14,639 bases of DNA, taken from assembly GCA_964577835.1 (NCBI GenBank), contig CAZOBN010000080.1:1-14639 (forward strand), read 5' to 3'. Position numbers and translations under genes: made by a program. The stretch is from CAVVYA01 sp964577835 (GTDB lineage Bacteria; Pseudomonadota; Alphaproteobacteria; SMXQ01). Within the stretch, counting starts at the first letter, position 1. Each line of letters begins with the position of its first letter. Below the pieces are notes generated by a model. It was not told where the DNA came from. It worked only from the letters and a program-made list of their open reading frames with translations, and ran no database searches. Below, one piece after another: positions 11,611 to 14,639 of this stretch.

Positions 11611-12492
11611 TCAACGCCACACCACACGCCAATGGCCACGCCATTGCGCGATGATGCGATCGGCGCGAGTCATGGCGATGTTGGCCGCCAACGGATCGCC
11701 TCGGCGCAGCCTTCGGGCCGACCGGGTGGCCCAGCACAGCAATGCGGTGCCGGCGCCCCGTCCACGCGCGTCCCCGATCAGATCGGGCAAGGGCCGGGCG
11801 GCGAGCAGCAGCCGGTCCGTGGCGTCGAGCATTTTTGCGAAGACTTGGCGCAGCGGTTGGTCGGCCGTGGCCGCGGCGAGTGCCGCGATCTCCGCGCCGG
11901 CTTCCTTGAACCAGCGATCCGGCAGATAGACCCGGCCGTGCATCCGGTAATGGGATCCACAGTTGCTTAGCAATGTGAGCATGAGGATCGCGCAGCTCAG
12001 CGCCTCGGCGGCCGGCATGGCCGCCTTGTCCGCGTCGAACGCCTCGACCGCGATCCGGCCATAGGGCGAGGCGGCATAGCCCGCGTAAGCGATCAACTCA
12101 TTCCAATCCCGGTAACGATGTTTGCTCACGTCCTGCCGTCGCGCCTGCAGGAGATGAAGGACATGGCGCACGTTCGCGCCCATCTCCGCGGCGGCTGAAG
12201 CGAAGTCCGCCGACCACTGGATGAGCGGAGGTTCCGTGGCACCGCCGGACTTGCGGCCCTCGAGAGTGGCGATCAGGTCATCGAGCCGGGATGTCTTTGC
12301 CGAAGCGTCGAGGGACGGATCGTCGACGACGTCCTGGGCGAGCCCGGCGAGCCGGCATAGACCTCGCAGGAAGGGTTCCGCGCGCGCCGGCAAGAATGGC
12401 GCCGTCACGAGCATAAGCTCGTTTACATCGGCAGGAGAACGGAGAACCGTTCGCACCGCCTGTGTTGGGCGGGCCGAAGCGCGGGCATCCAT
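11611..12492 (-). CDS. HpnC-like squalene/phytoene synthase-fold protein with altered second aspartate motif
   Basis: This 293-residue protein has the trans-isoprenyl (squalene/phytoene) synthase fold. The first acidic motif is present as LAGLAQDVVDDP (D54, D57, D58), followed by HRYRDWNELIAYAGYAASPYGR (about 125-146), typical of the HpnC branch. The second motif, usually DVxxD before GRVYLP, reads SNCGSHYRMHGRVYLP. The two acids align with C178 and Y182, so magnesium-diphosphate binding should be impaired. The start at 12492 is preferred because GGGAGG (12510-12505) lies about 12 bases upstream; a start at 12513 has no ribosome site. It is divergent from the NDUFAF6-like gene. It may be a pseudo-enzyme, or a decaying hopanoid or carotenoid gene. 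Confidence 0.75.
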   Translation of the reverse strand: MDARASARPTQAVRTVLRSPADVNELMLVTAPFLPARAEPFLRGLCRLAGLAQDVVDDPSLDASAKTSRLDDLIATLEGRKSGGATEPPLIQWSADFASAAAEMGANVRHVLHLLQARRQDVSKHRYRDWNELIAYAGYAASPYGRIAVEAFDADKAAMPAAEALSCAILMLTLLSNCGSHYRMHGRVYLPDRWFKEAGAEIAALAAATADQPLRQVFAKMLDATDRLLLAARPLPDLIGDARGRGAGTALLCWATRSARRLRRGDPLAANIAMTRADRIIAQWRGHWRVVWR

Positions 12493-12542
12493 CACGCCGA
12501 GAGACCTCCCCATTGGGTTCGCGACAGGTTATGGTTCGCATC

Positions 12543-13385
12543 ATGACCGAAGGCAATCATCTTTCCTACAGCGCCCGGCTTGTGCGCGATGGCGACAGCG
12601 ACCGGTTTCTCACGGCCTTGTTCGCCCCGCAATCGCGCCGGGAAGGGCTGTTCGCCCTCTATGCGTTCAACCTCGAGGTTGCGCGGGTGGCCGAGGCGGT
12701 GAGCGAACCCATGATGGGCCAGATCCGCTTGCAGTGGTGGCGCGACCGCATCGCCGAAATCTACGCCGGCGAGCCGCCGAAGGGCGCGGAAGTCGCGCAA
12801 GCCTTGTGCGTCGCGATCCGGGACTACAACCTGCCGCGCGATTCGTTCGACGCGCTGCTCGACGTGCGCGAACGGGATCTGTCGCCCGAACCGCCGGCGA
12901 CCATCGACGATTTCGAGGTCTACGCCGAATCGACGTCGGGTGAGTTGGTCAGCCTTGCCTTGCACACGCTCGGTGTCGCCGACGACTCGGCGCATGAGGC
13001 GGGACAGCATATCGGAATCTGCTGGGCCATCGTCGGCCACCTGCGCGCGGCGCGCTATCATGCTAGCCACAACAGGGTCTATCTGCCGGCCGACGTGCTC
13101 GACGGCGCGCTGGAGGATCTGCGTGCCGGCCGATCGACGCCCGCCCTGGCGGAGGCGGCTCAGCGCATCGGCGAGCGCGCCGAAGAGCACTTGAAAGCAT
13201 CGCGCGACCTGTCGCCCCAGGTCCCCAAGGCGGCATTGCCGGCACTGCTGTTGGCGCCCTTGGCCGACAGCTATTTGGGCCGGCTCGAAAAATATGGCTA
13301 TGACCTGTGGAGCCCGCATTTGGAAGTTTCCAAGCCGCGCCGCCAATTGCTGCTTGCCTGGGCGGCTTGGCGCGGCCGGTATTGA
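12543..13385 (+). CDS. NDUFAF6-like squalene/phytoene synthase-fold protein
   Basis: This 280-residue protein has the isoprenoid-synthase fold but lacks both aspartate-rich motifs. The first site reads ALYAFNLEVARVAEAVSEPM (38-57) followed by RLQWWRDRIAEIYAG (62-76); the second reads IVGHLRAARYHASHNRVYLP (163-182). This matches the alphaproteobacterial group related to mitochondrial NDUFAF6, a complex I assembly factor, for which no synthase activity is expected. The start at 12543 (MTEGNHLSYS) fits the family; an in-frame ATG at 12531 adds four residues and cannot be excluded. Neither has a strong ribosome site. The gene shares a short, 50-base divergent gap with the HpnC-like gene and is convergent with trmFO. 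Confidence 0.82.
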   Translation: MTEGNHLSYSARLVRDGDSDRFLTALFAPQSRREGLFALYAFNLEVARVAEAVSEPMMGQIRLQWWRDRIAEIYAGEPPKGAEVAQALCVAIRDYNLPRDSFDALLDVRERDLSPEPPATIDDFEVYAESTSGELVSLALHTLGVADDSAHEAGQHIGICWAIVGHLRAARYHASHNRVYLPADVLDGALEDLRAGRSTPALAEAAQRIGERAEEHLKASRDLSPQVPKAALPALLLAPLADSYLGRLEKYGYDLWSPHLEVSKPRRQLLLAWAAWRGRY

Positions 13386-13470
13386 GACCAAAGGATTTAG
13401 CGGACGAAATCCGCGCCGATCCTTCGAGAGTCGCAGCTAGAATCCCACGCCGCACCGCACGGGCCGCGCT

Positions 13471-14639
13471 CTATTCCGCGGCGGTTTGCGCTGCCGTGCC
13501 GGGCCGGCGCCACGGCTGCGCGCCGGCGAGCCAGCCCGCGAGATCGGCCAGTGCGCGGGCCGACAGCGCCTGCTTGCGTTCGCCGCCGCGCAGCGGGCGG
13601 CCTTCGACATCGCGCGCCGCGAGATCCGGGAACAGGCCGAAGTTGACGTTCATCGGCTGGAAGGTCGCGCCCTCGGCGAGATGTCCGCCCGTGATATGCG
13701 CGAGCAGCGCGCCGAGCACGGTGGTGGCGGGCGGCGGAGCAAGCGCCTGGCCGAGCGCCTCCGCCGCGGCGAAGCGTCCCGCCAGCAAGCCCATGGCGGC
13801 AGATTCCACGTAGCCCTCGACGCCGGTGACCTGGCCGGCGAAGCGCAGGCGCGGCTCGGCCCGCAGGCGCAATTCGCGGTCGAGCAGCTTGGGGCTGTTG
13901 AGGAAGGTGTTGCGGTGAATGCCGCCGAGCCGGGCGAACTCGGCCTTTTCCAGACCCGGGATGAGGCGGAACACCTTGCTCTGCTCGCCGTATTTCAGCT
14001 TGGTCTGGAATCCGACCATGTTGTAGAGCGTGCCCAGCCGATTGTCCTGGCGCAGCTGCACCACGGCATGGGGGCGTCGGCCGGTGCGCGGATCGCGCAA
14101 ACCCACCGGCTTCATCGGCCCGAAGGCCAAGGTCATCGGCCCGCGCTCGGCCATCACCTCGATCGGCAGGCAGCCCTCGAAGTAGGGCGTATTCTTTTCC
14201 CACTCCTTGAATTCGGTCTTCTCGGCCGCGAGCAGCGCGGCGATGAACCCGTCGTACCGATCCTTGTCCATCGGGCAGTTGATATAGGCGGCCGCGTCGC
14301 CGCCCGGGCCTTCCTTGTCGTAGCGCGACTGGAACCAGGCCACCTCGAAATCGATGCTGTCCTTGTGCACGATCGGCGCGATGGCGTCGAAGAAGGCGAG
14401 GGACTCCTCGCCGGTGCGCGCGCGGATCGCAGAGGCCAGCGTCGGCGAGGTGAGGGGCCCCGTGGCGACGATCACGCTGGTCCAGTCGGACGGTGGCAGA
14501 GCGGCGATCTCTTCCCGTGCGATGGTCACAAGCGAATGGGATTCGAGCGTGGCATGAACCGCCGCGGCGAATCCGTCGCGGTCGACCGCGAGCGCGCCAC
14601 CCGCCGGCACCTGATGCCGGTCGGCCGAGTCCAGGATCA
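13471..14639 (-). CDS. trmFO: Methylenetetrahydrofolate-tRNA-(uracil-5-)-methyltransferase TrmFO (partial)
   Basis: The gene runs off the window at its 5' end; about 389 codons are visible. TrmFO is a flavoprotein that makes m5U54 in the tRNA T-loop, using methylene-tetrahydrofolate. Matching stretches are ILDSADRHQVPAGGALAVDR at the window edge, SVIVATGPLTSPTLA, EGPGGDAAAYINCPMDKDRY, YFEGCLPIEVMAERG (conserved Cys), GLRDPRTGRRPHAVVQLRQ, LYNMVGFQTKLKYGEQ and GQVTGVEGYVESAAMGLLAG. The N-terminal FAD-binding GxGxxG lies outside. The 85 bases between its stop and the NDUFAF6-like stop hold only a 5-bp hairpin (13400-13414) and no convincing terminator. Confidence 0.96.
   Translation of the reverse strand, partial: ILDSADRHQVPAGGALAVDRDGFAAAVHATLESHSLVTIAREEIAALPPSDWTSVIVATGPLTSPTLASAIRARTGEESLAFFDAIAPIVHKDSIDFEVAWFQSRYDKEGPGGDAAAYINCPMDKDRYDGFIAALLAAEKTEFKEWEKNTPYFEGCLPIEVMAERGPMTLAFGPMKPVGLRDPRTGRRPHAVVQLRQDNRLGTLYNMVGFQTKLKYGEQSKVFRLIPGLEKAEFARLGGIHRNTFLNSPKLLDRELRLRAEPRLRFAGQVTGVEGYVESAAMGLLAGRFAAAEALGQALAPPPATTVLGALLAHITGGHLAEGATFQPMNVNFGLFPDLAARDVEGRPLRGGERKQALSARALADLAGWLAGAQPWRRPGTAAQTAAE

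Noticed and set aside
11424..11639. 71-codon minus-strand ORF between the HpnC-like gene and the small membrane protein
   Set aside because: It starts inside the HpnC-like 3' end and has no ribosome site or motif. Its composition is unlike the neighbouring genes.
1..14639. CRISPR arrays, tRNA or rRNA genes, riboswitches
   Set aside because: No regularly spaced repeats, tRNA-like cloverleaf with TTCGA-type loop, or known riboswitch core was noticed in the non-coding gaps, most of which are under 170 bases.

Overview
This is a high-GC chromosomal segment that looks alphaproteobacterial. The evidence is the gene order serS-surE-pcm-nlpD-like, then a DUF815 ATPase, yajC-secD-secF, an Mth938-like gene, squalene/phytoene-synthase-type genes and trmFO. 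I recognise this order from alphaproteobacterial genomes. The genus cannot be read from the window, and I found no tRNA, rRNA, CRISPR array, integrase or transposase.

Layout: (1) 1-3014, + strand: the 3' end of serS, surE, pcm and a LysM/M23 lipoprotein whose metal site is degenerate, as in NlpD-type amidase activators. (2) 3015-6365, + strand: a compact island of toxin-antitoxin (TA) material. It holds a vapBC pair; a broken small zinc-ribbon-like gene; an unknown 128-residue protein with a possible Cys-His-Asp triad; a Gp49/RelE-type toxin with an XRE antitoxin; a decayed second vapC; a HigBA pair; and a decayed second vapB that runs into the neighbouring gene. (3) 6366-7250, - strand: a DUF815 AAA-type ATPase, divergent from (4) 7337-10732, + strand: yajC, secD, secF and an Mth938-domain gene, closed by a bidirectional terminator at 10750-10780. 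(5) 10801-11427, - strand: a four-helix PuuD-like membrane protein preceded by a 32-residue single-helix protein. (6) 11611-13385: two divergent isoprenoid-synthase-fold genes, one HpnC-like and one NDUFAF6-like, both lacking key aspartates. (7) 13471 to the window end, - strand: trmFO, cut by the window.

The flanking genes do housekeeping work: tRNA charging and modification, protein repair, division-linked cell-wall hydrolysis and Sec translocation. The TA island interrupts this order. It carries homologous vapB sequence at each end and two vapC copies inside, and shows signs of repeated duplication and decay. Its sequence details are the most interesting part: a 19-bp perfect palindrome over the vapB promoter, a D-to-A change at a PIN catalytic position that is also present in the decayed copy, a probably leaderless higB, and a vapB remnant that stays open and has its own GTG start and ribosome site.
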